64,000 bases of DNA from Litoditis marina (Eukaryota; Nematoda; Chromadorea; Rhabditida; Rhabditidae). Shown piece after piece: positions 47,412 through 59,899 of the stretch (its first letter is position 1; each line of letters opens with the position of its first letter). The translations under genes were made by a program, and so were the position numbers. The notes below the pieces were generated by a model that was given only the letters and a program-made list of their open reading frames with translations, was not told the origin of the DNA and searched no databases. Location of the stretch: the NCBI GenBank assembly GCA_964036275.1, contig OZ038439.1, positions 11,240,904-11,304,903 on the forward strand, in the 5' to 3' direction.

Positions 47412-48896
47412 ATGGCGGCGGCCGAAGATCTTTCGTTCGAGAATGGAAGGGTGAGTTTCTACTTTCTTTCTTTTATCGTTTCTTTCTTTCTCTTTCTTCC
47501 TGTTTTTTTTCTTTATTTATTCCGTCATTTCTGGTTATATGTCTCTCTCTTCATCTCTCTCGTGCTCTCGAGCTTCTTCTTCGCCTTGCTTTTGCTTCTT
47601 CCTCTCCCTTGTTCTCCTTTTTACTGTGTTTCTTCTCCTACTTTCTCGTACCAGTTGTTTTGTCCCCATTGACTCAAAAACCAATATTTCGTTGAATTGT
47701 TAGTATAGGGCTCACATTTCCCAACTGGACTCGTTGGCAGCGTGCCAAAAACTTTGGAAGACTGTTACTTAAAGAAAGCACATACTTTACAGGAAGTTTC
47801 GTTGAATACGAATTATTACAAAGGGGAAAATTTATATTGTTTTGAAGTATTTCAACATGTTTAAGAACTTTCTTGAAATTGGCAAGCTGCCCGTGTCCAG
47901 TTGGGAAATCTGCGAACTATACCTATCTCTGTTATTTTTCCGGTGTTGTGTGGACGCTGGAAGGTCAGAAGTAAGTTGGGCGCCGGTGGCTGTGGCAGTG
48001 TCTACAGAGTGGAGGATTTGAGACAAAAGGGACACTTTGCGGCACTGAAGGTACATTTCATCTTATTGGTTTTATCATTCGAACCAAACACGGGGTGGAA
48101 AGACGTTTATTGGATGTGGCGACAATTCCAAGGATTCACCATCTCCAGGGCCTGAAAAAGCCACCTCGTGTTTGGTTCAAATAATAAAACCAAGAATATA
48201 ACAATATGCCGAGATTCATTGACAGCCGGACAGTAACAGTAGTTCATTCCACGAGCTTGTAGGTACATACAGTATACTGAGAAAATTTTTAATGCAAATA
48301 TAATGTGTAATGGAGGACGAACAAATATGGCAGCTTTCTGAACTTATACACATGCTCAACTGAATGTTACCAGTAGCTGTAAAAAGTAGCACATAGTCGA
48401 TAGACATGTTTGTAACTAAATGCTTGCTGCCGTTGCGACAGAATGAATGCTGGCTAACAGAGAACAAGTATTGGTGTAGAAACTGGATAAGAAATTTTGA
48501 TCGAATAAAATGTTCATAATTTAAAGAATAAAATAAGATTGTTTAATGAACAATTTATCGATTATATTGACAATGTATTCAGATGGAACCGGTAAAAGAC
48601 GACGTGGATGGTATTCTGAAGTTGGAGGCATCTGTCCTTCAGAAAATGAACGACAAAGCAAACATCGTGCGACTGATTGATTCCGGGAAGCGAGTACACT
48701 ACAAGTACGGTTTACAAAATAATTTATAAGTGTTTGACTATTGAAATGTTAATTCGAGATTGATGAGAAATTGACTTTTACGACTCTTCAGCAATTCAAT
48801 TTTATAAAATAGCCTTTCACTTCCACTTTTCTGTTTTCGAGTTCATTTCGAGTTGGGATGAAGCGAGCGAGAGAGAGAGAGAGGGAGAGAGTGAGA

Positions 48897-48985
<89 letters not shown>

Positions 48986-51437
48986 ATAGAGATTGTTGCT
49001 ACGTTTTGTGTGAATATTCAACTTAGTTTCAGTAAATTGTGACCATTTCAGTTTCATCGTGATCTCTCTATGTGGTTCTGATCTCATAGCTCTGAGAAAG
49101 AAATCTGTCGACCAACAATTTAGTCAGGGAACCGTCATCCGCATTGGAATACAAGCACTCTACGCCATCAAACAGGTATACTCTCATTTATTTGCTTATG
49201 GAATACTTACTACAGTAGAAAGTTGAAAGACTGACAGTTTTTCGGAAGAGAGTTAGAGAATAAGAACAGACAAACAAAACCAGGGAGTTGGGTGTGTAGA
49301 GAGCGAGAGAGAAGCGGGAGTCATTCAAGAATGTTGGTGTGGTCAAACACTGAAAAACTTGCCTCAATAGTGCAAAACGAGTAGAATCTCGAAAGTAAAC
49401 TTCGTCTGCCCATGGTAGTTCGAACAAGAGGCTCTGGTAGAAGCAATATATTGATTGTTCATCCCATTGGTTATCGCTTTTTACTGATTGTCACAAGTCA
49501 TCCTCATTTCCATTTTCAGCTGCACGAAATTGGATATGTGCATCGGGACGTGAAACCTGGAAACGTTATGAATGGAGTGAGCGGAAGAGAGGCCAGGATG
49601 TTCTATCTCATCGATTATGGTAGGTTTTTGTTACATTACACTTTAAACATTTCTACTGTAGTTTGACTTACACTCAACCATTTCAGACTATTTGTTCTTG
49701 TATTGTTCTCTTCAATCCAACTATAACCAATGCTAAGCGGAAAATCATTACAAGCTCCACTGTTAACTTGTTTGGAGTCTCATTCATTCTTTTTGTTATT
49801 TTTGTTGTGAGTTTATTCTACTTTTCCGAAACGTTATTACGTTTAGGTCTGACTCGTACGTTCCTGAAGCGCGGTGGTGGTGGCAGCTCGGCCATGCGAA
49901 AACCGAGAAAAAATGTGTTCCTGAGAGGGACCCTTCGATATTGCTCCATGAATGTACACCGCAGATTGGAACAGGTACAGTTTCATGGTGTATCCCTACT
50001 ATGTTTGTAGTTCATTCAACTGCTTTTCGGTCGAAATTTGTGAATTATGGCAAGCAACGAGAACAAACTACAATTATTATACCTCGATCAATACCTATAT
50101 GTTGTGTTATATGATCATAACTCTCCATAGGGAAAATACCATTATTGTACTTTGAGTTGTACTTTGAACTGCCTACGCATTCTAAATCTCAAAATGAAAC
50201 TAAACTAGAGTGAGAAGTCGAAAAATAACTTGAAGCGTAGCTTATCCTTCTCGTTATTCAAAACGCGACAAATGGTTGGAATGGGTTTTTTCGTGAACAC
50301 ACATTTTCCTGTTCAGGGTCGCGTGGACGATCTGTGGTCGTTGCTCTACATGCTCGGCGAGTTGTATGCTGGGTTGCCTTGGAATCACACCAAAGTAGAG
50401 GAGGAAATAGTCAAAATCAAGGAATCCACCCCAGTTGAAGAAGTATTCGCGGTAAGAGCTCATTCATCAGTACCCCATTTCACTGTTCTTTGGAAAAATA
50501 GTTGGTTTTCGGTTTTCCTTGAAAATGCTCTCCAGATAAATACGGAAGCTGTTTTTTTTTTTGCAAAATTTAACAGATAGCTGTACCACACCTCCTAGGA
50601 CTTGTATTACAAAAATTTTAGGACCAACCGACTGAATTTGTTGAATTGGCCAACTACCTCGCCACTTTGACCTACCAGGACCGGCCCGACTACGAGAAGA
50701 TATACGAGATGGTGAGACGTTTGCGACTTCGCAATTTTCTGTATTGATTTCTTAAACTTACTGATCGTATTATCAAATTATGCCAAATTTGTTTTACTCT
50801 TGCATCACTGTGCCTGACCGAAAGCATATAAATATAATTGTGCATATTCAAAATAACAGTTGTAAGTTCAAACTGGTGGAACTCAATAAGTGTATGGACC
50901 TACATTTCTGTTCATAACTTTTACCATATTTATTTCCACTCCAGGTAATCAAATTTTGTATAGTGACATATTTCAGTTCATGAACTTCATGCGCCGTGAA
51001 AAAGTGTCGTTCCGAGATCCGTATGACTGGGAACCGCAAGCAACACCAGGGAAATCTGACTTTGAGACGGCGATTGAGTACAGTGAAAGAGAGAGAAAGA
51101 CGAAGAAATCGTTGCCGGGTAGGTCTTAGCAAAGAAGGTTTCTTGTTTGGGTTATAGTTTGTAGTTTGGTTCAGTTTAGCTAGGGACGTCTAGCAGTTTT
51201 AGAAGAGTTCGGAAAGAAATGTCATTGAAATATTTACAGTACAGTAACGTGTGCATCAGCTAAATTTAGTGTTTGTGTACAAATACAGGGTCACTTTTCA
51301 CCTTAAAAAATCGAAAAACACAGGAAGAGTTGCGTATGAGTTTTGAGAACGTCCATTTTTCAGCGAAAGAGGTGGAATTTCTGATGTATCCGAACGTGCA
51401 CCCGCGCCACTTTAGAGAGAAGAAACTCGACATCTGA
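47412..51437 (+). CDS. TTBK/CK1-like serine/threonine kinase
   Basis: Ten exons: 47412-47450, 47943-48050 (see below), 48583-48704, 49052-49175, 49520-49619, 49847-49974, 50317-50451, 50622-50711, 50977-51118 and 51364-51437, encoding 353 aa. The kinase landmarks are GRVLCGRWKVRSKLG, the glycine loop LGAGGCGSVY, AALKMEP with the beta-3 Lys, YVHRDVKPGNVM, LIDYG as a DFG variant, RGTLRYCSMNVH, and GRVDDLWSLLYML, the worm TTBK/CK1 signature. Catalytic residues are intact, so an active cytosolic kinase is likely; many worm relatives are sperm-enriched. Homology puts the exon 2 start at GTG 47943, but the bases before it are TTTTTCCG, not CAG. An in-frame AG at 47899-47900 lies inside a MITE and would add 14 residues. 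Another in-frame AG precedes 47964 but would remove VLCGRWK. AATAAA is at 51516. Confidence 0.82.
47704..47921. mobile_element. MITE in intron 1 of the TTBK-like gene
   Basis: The left end TATAGGGCTCACATTTCCCA and the reverse complement of the right end (TATAGTTCGCAGATTTCCCA) continue as inverted repeats through ACTGGACTCGTTGGCAGCGT. The ends TATAG...CTATA match the MITE at 21806-22040. Its right end is about 20 bases from the expected exon 2 acceptor. Confidence 0.8.
48865..48982. repeat. (GA)n microsatellite in kinase intron 3
   Basis: An almost pure GA run with a few GGGA or GTGA interruptions lies between exons 3 and 4 of the TTBK-like gene. Translation gives Ser/Leu runs that are artefactual. 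Confidence 0.95.
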
Positions 51438-52186
51438 TCTGTGAAACTTGAACTTTGACTCCATCCTGTGAAACTCGAACTGTGAATACATCTAAACTTG
51501 TGAAAAATAATACGAAATAAACATTCTGCCATCAAATGCTCTTCATGTTTCTTAATTTTTTATATTTCATATTTATATTGCAATCAGATTCGTGTGTAGT
51601 TAGATCTCATGATTTGATTGTGGAGCGTTTTTGAAAATACGTTGTTGTTTGAGTAGCAATCAAGAATAACCACTCCAGGGTTAAATTTAAATGTCTTATG
51701 GAACTAAAGCAGATCTTCTTCAAGCACTCAAAATTTTGCGAATAGTCTGTACCGAAGTTTATTTTTCAACTGTAGTTGAGTTTGAAATCGGAGAGACTCG
51801 TTTTCTTAACATTACAATTTAAACTCTATAACGGGTTACGAATACTCGTTAGTTGTCCTTTTAAACCAGTTTCGAGACACGTTTTATACCTTATCAGTGC
51901 ATGTAATAACTCGTCAACTTAAACCATAAAAAACGGGATGAAGTGGAAATAGACTTGGAATACCGGTAAGTTGTCCTTTAAATCAAGTGGAAAGAACGGT
52001 TTCAGAATAAAAATGCAATCATGAAAACTTGAAGTTCGTGAATTCTAAACGAATTATTGACGTGAAACATTCAATTCAATCTATTTATTGTTTTTGAACC
52101 ATTGATAATATGCTTTAAACACCAGTTGCTTGTTTATATAGACAACGTGAAACATTCAGTTGAATCTATTCATTGTTGTTTCACAT
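51438..52186. other. Convergent spacer between TTBK-like and CUB genes
   Basis: No gene. AATAAA at 51516 serves the kinase gene, and the complement TTTATT at 52084 probably serves the CUB gene. A short direct duplication (GTGAAACATTCAATTCAATC at about 52063, GTGAAACATTCAGTTGAATC at about 52147) lies in the CUB gene 3' UTR. Confidence 0.6.
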
Positions 52187-55100
52187 TTATGTGATCGAGA
52201 CAAAATAGGCGCTGAATCCGCTGAAGTTGTACGTGAAGTCGGCACTGAACACGACGAACATTGTCTTTCCGGTGGAGTAGAAGGTAGAGTTGTCCGGCAT
52301 GTTCAATCCCGATATTCTGAATAATAGTATAAGTGAATATGAATTATGTAGATACAATAACCAAATCTTTGTTGTAACTATATTTCGGTCAGACCGAGAT
52401 TCCCTGGATCAAACTACAAACACGTGCCACACACATACACCAAATAGGCGCGAACCCCTCTTCATAGGGTTTGCTCAGAGAGAACCGGTCTATACCGTAC
52501 ATTTCGTTCTGAATAAGTTTATAGTTTGATTTCACAGCATTTCCGGGAACAGTACAGGATAAATTCTCAAATGTGTTCGGCCCGAATAGATGGTCTTCAA
52601 CAGGTTACAGACAACTAGTGAACTTTTCTCTGAGAACATCATATTCGCCACAAAAAAAGTGAACTAGAAGAAAATAAGCATTTCTTAACGGAAATGTTAA
52701 TAGAGAACTTATACAAAATTTCGAGAAAAACACGTTCAACTCACTTGGAAATAATCGCGGCTTTGTCGTCCGATCCGTCGTAAATGGTCACACTGTCACA
52801 GCAATCCTCGGTCTGGAACGCAACGAACTGCAGCATTAGTCTGAAAGTTGAATTGATTAGATGAAACATTCGATTGCAGTATTATAGTCGTCGTCAACGG
52901 AAAGTCGGAAGGGTACTGTATATCTCATTTTCCGCAGTGTACGCATATATGTTTCCGATTCCAAAACAGGTCAGTCATGTGCTCTAATAACGCAGTGGTT
53001 AGCGGCTTACTACGAATCTTTTGCTCACAGGTTCGATTCCGGCGAGAGATAGAAATTTATAAATTTGGCACCCACTATATGTCAGGGCTTAGCTCTACTC
53101 ATTTGTGCACGTGATGTACACTTAACCTAAGGTTTCCAGCAATGAGAAGTTATAGAACTGCAAATCAACTGTAAAGTTACGTGAAACATGTAAAAACAAA
53201 ACTTCCAAACGTAATCAATCTCAATTCACCGTGATCATTCCTCCTGTTTCTAGTATAATGTATTATATAAGTAAGCGCTCTTCTCAAAGCGTCGGTCGAT
53301 ACGGTGTATGTAACCCTATCTAGCTGTATTTGTAGTCCTATCCCGCTGCGATTCAGTCAAAATTCTAACGCTAAGAGTGTATCCCAATCAAACTACAATG
53401 AAGACTCAAAGCAGACCGGAACACAACTTGAGGAGAGGTTCGATTCCGGGCTGTTTTCAACTGTATTGAGATCAGAGAGCACAAATAACTCGAATACTTG
53501 TTTGATCAGTCCACGTGACATTCACATGACAGTACCGCGCGACACGCCACGCGTCCAATCAAAAGTGAGATACAGCAGCTTTACGAGAAATCATGTTGCT
53601 CTCCGGTCTCCTTTAATTCTTCCCTATACCAACCTGTTGCTGTTGCTGGTGATCAGGTACTTGCAGGAGTCGTTGTTCGGGTAAATGTTCGGCCAATTGG
53701 GGGACAGAATGAAACCGAATGTTCCCACGGTGTACACGGGGGGACAGATGTTGGTTAGCATAACCTTTGTGTTGTCTGGAAGGAGGTCAAAGGTTATGAA
53801 AAATTCGAAGAACAAAAATCGTGGTCTGAAGCTCTCGTGTGAAAGTTGAAGATGTAATTTTGAGATATTAGCATAACGTGTCTAAGAGAGGACAAAGTGA
53901 GAACTGCTTGTCATTGTGTCATATTCAAAAACAATTACTCATACAATAATTAATTGAGTGAGTGTAGAATCGAGTGGTTTTATCCGCATACAGTAAACTG
54001 TAACGTAGGTACAACCGCTTGAAAATTCATAGTCGCTTGAAAAAATTCAAAAATGGTCAGAAACAGTTAAAGCTATACCTCTCCATAACTCAACCCCAAA
54101 TGTTCAGTGGTTCCGTGTGAAGAAATAGTGAAAACAACCACCTCTATTGATAATCCTATTGCAAATTTTTTAGAATGAAAACTTCCATGTTTTCAAAGAT
54201 CTTTTTTAATGAAAAATCTCACCTTCACAATGAGAAAACTCACGTTTGTGATAAAATATCCCATTTTTACAACGAAAAACCTCATGTTTGCACGTTTGTA
54301 ATGAAAAAAAACAATTTCACAAGGAAAATGCTCACCTTTGACCTGTTGATATCCGATCGCAAATCCCCTAGCCTCGTTCGATATGTCGGTGTGGAACAAC
54401 ATGGTCACGGTGTTACTGCTCGAAGAATAGTTGGAGCCCGTAGCTGCTCCGGCAACCCTGAAAACAATTTTGTTTACTTTTTTGTTGGCAACAAAATTAG
54501 TTTGTCTTGTTTTTGTTTAGACTTGGACCCCATAGCTAATTCGACGGCTCTGGGAAAAGTTTTTGTTCACGAACACTGTCCAAGTAGTCCCTAGGAGAAA
54601 CCCAGTATCAAAAACTGTTTTTCAAGGAAATATATTCATTAGAAAGTGTATTGGCACGCTGTTAAAGTCTCAGTGGGAATGCTCAAACAATTCCCAGTCA
54701 ATTGGCCAGCCACTTTTGTAGCGGCGTCGACAAGAGAGTGTGCAGGTCAGAGAGACGCAGATGTCCGCGGCATCACTGACCTGCATGCTCTCTCGGCTCT
54801 CGCTTTCTTAGTTGGTCAATCGCAGAAAATTGGCGCTAATCGCTCTGAATGGCAATGACCATAGTATTGTGGCCATATTCATCAATTTTTATCCTCTTCC
54901 CTTTGGTAAAGTTGCTTCCGGGAACTGAAAAACCTTCCTGGGGACGTGAATAATTATGGTGGTTAAGGCCACTGGTTACTTTCTTGCCAGCAAACTGTCA
55001 CGTGTTTCCATTTTTCTGCCAGCCAGCTATCTGGTCCTTTGGCTGTCATTCGTGTGTTCCCTTTTTCCAGCTCCGCATTTCTTCTTTGATAAGCGAAAGT

Positions 55101-56492
55101 GTGCGATTAGTTACCGGAACAACTAAGATCAGACTCAATGGGTCACACAGATAGATTCATGAACATCGTAAATCTCTTTTGGAGGTGAGATGCATAAAAC
55201 TGTAGATCACTAACGGCACACTAAATATTGATTACAATAGCGCTTTTCCTTCTCTATCTCCCTCTATCAAAATCTCAATTATCGGTTCAGGCGTTTTTGA
55301 TAAAATGGTATAAAACCACTTTTTAAAGTCCGCAATGTTGCGATCAAGAACTAATCTGCGCAGCGCTTCGCGCTGCGCACGATTGATTTCAGAACTTGTA
55401 AAACAGTTCGTCAAGAAAACATGTTTCGGTATCAAATGCGGAGTTTTTGACAGAAAAAGTAATATGATACTCAGTTTATGTAGAAAAGTGTATTTCCGTT
55501 CTATATTTCGCAAAGAACTCACTTTACCAACGCATTTTTCGTAGTATCCGTACCATCATAAATAGACAAACTATCACAACATGGTTCGGTCTCGAAATCA
55601 AGCAGGGTCAGATAGATGTAGTATCCGGGTTCCACCTAAAATGTGTTATGCTGTTAGTGAAATGAATAAAAATCTTCAAAATACAAAAAAGTGAAGTTTG
55701 CACAAGTGGTGCTATAGAAAGAAACTCTGTGTTTATATTTGAAACATGCGTGGTACTAGATTCATCTTTCTCTACAACTCTTTTCAGAAGATTTGATTTG
55801 AATGATTATCTCTCAACTGTTTAATTGCGATGAAAGGGAATTCAGTATTTTTATCAGGAATCTGCTTCATTTTTCTTCTCTGAATGCCCAGATGTGTTAT
55901 CTTTCTTATCAGAGTAATCATGATTTATGGCCTCACACATCAGATTCAATGTGTTTTCTTTCTGCTAATAGATGCGAAATGATGAAATGTGATGATAATT
56001 TGAGAATGCAATAATCTATCTATCTGTACAAATGTAAAATGTAATGTAAAAATATAATAAGAGATTGCTAGTTCTAATAGAGTTGTTCAGCACGATCCTC
56101 TTAATCCTACAACAGGGCATTTCACTAGGAGTGGGGTAGTCAAGTGGAAACATACTACAAACATAAACAGCTGTGCATTTCAATATCACAAGTTTAACAT
56201 GTAGCTGTGTTTTTCACTTTTACATAACTTCACATATGCGTACGTGTCAATGATTTGGGTGACATGTCTGTCGTACTACATTATTATCTTACGATACATC
56301 GTAGAATCCAGCACAGCAGCAAACTCGACATACCGTAATCGTAATGTAGTAGTTGAGGTTGGCACTATAGTTCGAAGGATAGTTGGGCGAGTGTATGAAG
56401 CCGCTCTGGCCGGAAAAAGTCTGATTCACGGCTCCGGAGAGGGTGAGAGAGAAGAGGGCGCAGAAAAGTCCGACGCTGCTGGCTGCCTGCAT
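52187..56492 (-). CDS. Secreted protein with two CUB domains
   Basis: Six exons, 5' to 3': 56492-56334, 55635-55523, 54457-54336, 53775-53634, 52840-52745 and 52316-52187, encoding 253 aa. A signal peptide (MQAASSVGLFCALFSLTLSG) is followed by CUB 1: FSGQSGFIHSPNYPSNY, LDFETEPCCDSLSIYDG, FHTDISNEARGFAIGY. CUB 2 follows: GFILSPNWPNIYPNNDSC, FQTEDCCDSVTIYDGSD, VVFSADFTYNFSGFSAYFV. In both, the CUB pattern SPNYP, acidic-CC-D-x-x-x-IYDG and FxxD...GF is clear. Several N-glycosylation sequons (NQT, NYS, NST, NFS) fit secretion. CUB domains bind proteins or sugars outside the cell; the partner is unknown. The region before the start codon contains a direct duplication of about 60 bases. Intron 4 carries a SINE-like repeat and intron 2 a MITE relic. 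Confidence 0.88.
52883..53079 (+). repeat. tRNA-derived SINE-like repeat, copy 4
   Basis: It is full length and collinear with 1317-1513. The A-box-like ATAACGCAGTGGTTAGCGGC and B box GGTTCGATTCC are both present, with the ends TATAGTCGTCG and CACTATA. It lies in intron 4 of the CUB gene, antisense to it. Confidence 0.75.
54645..54850. repeat. Relic of the TATAG MITE and a nearby inverted repeat
   Basis: TTGGCACGCTGTTAAAGTCT followed by CAGTGGGAATG matches the reversed end of the MITE at 21806. Adjacent GAGAGTGTGCAGGTCAGAGA and TGACCTGCATGCTCTCTCGG face each other as a hairpin. It lies in CUB gene intron 2. Confidence 0.5.
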
Positions 56493-56509
56493 GGCTGAGA
56501 CTCGTCAGG

Positions 56510-56735
56510 CACTATACTGGAGAGGTTGATCCAGGTTGCAAGCGGTTCCTAAGGCGCCAGTCCTCTAAATAAACAAATAAACAAATTAGTAAACAACTAG
56601 TGAACAAACTAATGAGCAACAAATAGCAAGCAGTTTAACTGATGTACACAGAAGAAAGTAAGAGCGTCGGGCACTGTACCGAATAGATTTATCCAGGTTG
56701 CAAGAGCTTCCGAAGACGCCGGGCCTGATCCACAA
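56510..56735 (-). promoter_or_regulatory. Duplicated segment immediately upstream of the CUB gene start
   Basis: A block at 56510-56567 and another at 56669-56733 share ATCCAGGTTGCAAG and GGCACT(A/G)TAC, with TTCC(T/G)AAG(G/A)CGCC after. The first copy begins 18 bases before the ATG. The position suggests a duplicated 5' UTR or promoter element; a regulatory role is inference. Confidence 0.5.
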
Positions 56736-57883
56736 GTTAACAAATGAATTAACAAAAGTGAACAAACTAGTACACATACGACGAATAATCGATTTCATAC
56801 AGAAGAAAAAAGAAAGAAATTTTACGGAAAAGTCAGCTGTTTCATTTTGGAAGGGGACATCCGATTGAGAAAATTCTGAATACAGCAAATCTACTAGTCT
56901 TCACCTCAGAGAACGGCTCATAATAGTTATAGAGTAGGAAAAGAAGTAGGAAAAAACCACTTCGTGCGTGATACAACATTAATTTACATAACATGTTCAA
57001 AATATAAAATCACACAGACGTTAGAAAAATACACCAAATAGCATTAGTGGACTCCGAGCTAAACTGGAATGGGGTGGAGTGAAAGTTCGTACCATAAATC
57101 GTCTAAAACCATATTTGCTTAAAAGTGATAATTTATAGCCCATTGTGCCGTTTTATCACTCCAGAGTGTGCGGTTAAGCAAATAATAACCTTTTTTTTTC
57201 GAAACATTTATGAACAGTCCATTGTTCTATAAATAATACAAACAGTAGAGTGTTGAGGAATGTTCTTCATGTGCTTTCGATAAAATTCGAAAACAACGCT
57301 CGACGGTATACTTTTTTCGACGGGATTCAATTGCTTTACAAAACGTACATCAAAGTTTAATTCTGTAAACAGAAGGAATCTCAACTAGAAGTGAGTGTGG
57401 TAGTGATGCAAAGCAGGGAGCAACGTCAGTAAAGGTGTAAAGGTCCACTTTCGCTTTCACGTTCACAAATTCTGCTGTGTTTCTGTTATTCACGAGACTA
57501 TACACTAGACTGGGAGTATATATATAGTGGTCTGCTCTTCATTTTTTCCGGGAAATGCATCACATGGTGTCGTGACGAGATTATAAGTACTTTTGCAGAA
57601 AGAAAACTCCGGAAAAGATAAGTGGAACGGTAGATTTCTGCTAATTTTAGCGAAAAATGTCGTGTTTGACGAATAATTTGTGAGGTTATCAGCGATTGAA
57701 GACAAGCCAATCGGCTTAGTTCAGTTGAGACCGTGAAGAATGCCGGAAGAGAAAAAGGAATGTTCTGGCCTGGTCGAAAAACATGTGTGAGAATATACTC
57801 CGTTTCAAAAATGGATAACTTTTTAGCTTTTTATATCTTTCGAATATTCAAAGGCATTTTCTAACCTACAAACATACTTTCAG

Positions 57884-58080
57884 ATTCACTGTTTTCTATG
57901 CTTGTGGTATATAACCAATGTGGAAAACACTATCTACTATTTACAAAGCCTGCATCATATGAAACATTTACTTGAGAGATAGATCTACATCTTAGAGGGT
58001 GTATGAAACAGACTATACGGTATATCTCATTTTCGGATGTGTACTAGTTCTCGGAATGGTTTAGGCTCAAACAGAAGAGT
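57884..58080. repeat. Dispersed repeat with CTGTTTCA at its end, copy 2
   Basis: It matches 38088-38333, including AGATTCACTGTTTTCTATGC and TGAAACAGACTATAC. After the latter it runs into CGGTATATCTCATTTTCGG, text that also resembles the head of the SINE-like family. Confidence 0.6.
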
Positions 58081-59051
58081 TTAGATGATCTCGAATGATA
58101 AACTCATCAACATACCATGGGAAAAGAGCTATACCTAGCCTATCAACCAAATCTCATGAGAAGTTCATGAGAAGAGCTCATGTGTTCACAGTAAATTACG
58201 AACCGCTCTAAATCCTGGCGAAGAAGATACAAACCTCTGATAAAAAATCACAATCTTCAACTCATTTTGTTATTGATCAATATACAACTTCTGAACACAT
58301 CAGCACAATAATTAGTCCATCATAGTCAGCGTTCAACTATATGAACATCGTTTCGCGAACTGATTAATGCAGAGTTCGTTGTGAACTTCTTCTTATCTTT
58401 CAAAACAGATGAGCCGAATGAAGAAAATAGAAAAGAGCAACGGATAAATACTTTGTTTCGCTGCTAGACAATAGGTGGAATAGTTTTGTGTTTCGTCACC
58501 TTTTGTATGAAATGTGACAGTGTGAACAACTGAGAAAACAAAGCCATTCTTTCGATCTGATTTTCGATTGAACAAACAGCCGGAAAAGTTTTTCACGTGC
58601 TCAGAATAGGATATATTCACTATTCAGAGCAAATTGTTGTACATAGTTCACCACTTCAATGTCTGTTTTGACATTGGAGAAGATCGTAACAAACTTTAAA
58701 TTTCTTTCACTCCCAACACACGAGGTGTGAAAACTGTTCAAGAAAAACAACCTACGCGAAGAAAAAGCACGGAAACGTGTTTTCTCGAATATAGTTTTTA
58801 AAAAAAACATAATTCAATATGTGTTTTATAAATGTTCTACTAGTTTCATCAGATTTCATTCGTTTAGCGAAAACAATTATAAACAGAAACAAATAAGAGA
58901 CAAAGAGCAGCGAACATAGATTGTATGCGAATGTCATCCATTGATAAGGAGCGTAGCTGCGCACTGCTACCGAATTCCAGAATTAGCCCAGAACAGAAAA
59001 TTGACCGGTTAGCGGTTACAATGGGCCAATTTTTCGAAACTATTTTACGTT

Positions 59052-59385
59052 CGCCCCCCCCCACTTTTTCCGTTTTAGCCGAAATAAGTCCTCTGTTACT
59101 TTCACCCCCCACCATGGGGGGTGAAAGTAACATGGCTCCGTTTCAACTGAGAATAAGAACGGTGGGGGGCTTTTGTTAAAGATTGCCAGGCATGTTACTT
59201 TCACCCCCCAATTTACGTTAGTGGGGGGTGATTGTACAATGTCGACATTAAACTTTAGCCCCCCCCCCACCCTACCATACATTTACCTTCTACCCCCCAC
59301 CATTTTCTGTTGAAACTAGTGCGGGTGGGGGGCCAAAGTATCACGGGGGTGCGATTGTACGGTGGGGGGCGAAAGTAAAATGTTC
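59052..59385. repeat. Poly-C/poly-G foldback region
   Basis: Runs of five to nine C or G recur about ten times here, many in the context TTACTTTCACCCCCCA or its complement. CACCCCCCACCATGGGGGGTG is a near-perfect palindrome. The arrangement can form hairpins and G-quadruplexes on either strand. No gene overlaps it. Confidence 0.8.
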
Positions 59386-59826
59386 CCCAATTTTTCATCT
59401 AACCAAGTATTTTGAGAACCCCAAACGGTAAATTTCTCACATGTAGACTCTCTCGTCGAGGTCGCTACCAGAAGTGACTGGGAGTTGCCGAGTAGATAGA
59501 ACCTAACGTATCCCAGCCACTTCTGAAAACGGAAACTTGTTGTGAAACAGGTAGATTTACTGTACAAATACATAAACACGATTCCTCTGTTTTTTAATTC
59601 CCAAAATACCCAAAAAAATAACTTACAAACTTATTATAATTTGGTTTTGAAACCGTGTCGATTTTATAGCTAAACTTCAACAAAGACCACAATTAGTTTT
59701 GAACACGTAAAAAACTGGTAATAATTCTCAGTTGTTATACCATTATCATTCATAATAATATTCGTAATAACCCAAACGCCTTACCACTAACCCAGGCACT
59801 CCTGTCTCTTTCGCATATTGTGAAGT

Positions 59827-59899
59827 GTGTCCTGTAGCGCAGTGCGAATAGCGCCGAGTGCCAGAATGACCTTGCGGGTTCGATTCCCGGCTGGTGCAC
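59827..59899 (+). other. tRNA-like sequence, probably a relic
   Basis: The length is 73 bases, with a perfect D-stem candidate (GCGC...GCGC), a B box GGTTCGATTCC and a mostly paired acceptor (GTGTCCT/GGTGCAC with one mismatch). The anticodon arm does not pair, so I do not call a functional tRNA. It may belong to another tRNA-derived repeat family. Confidence 0.35.

Noticed and set aside
47282..47695. 137-codon plus-strand hydrophobic frame with many Phe/Ser/Leu
   Set aside because: It reads through the pyrimidine-rich start of kinase intron 1. The first kinase exon with a GTGAGT donor lies inside it in another frame.
48788..49087. Minus-strand open frame of about 99 codons rich in Ser-Leu
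   Set aside because: It is the translation of a (GA)n microsatellite inside a kinase intron.
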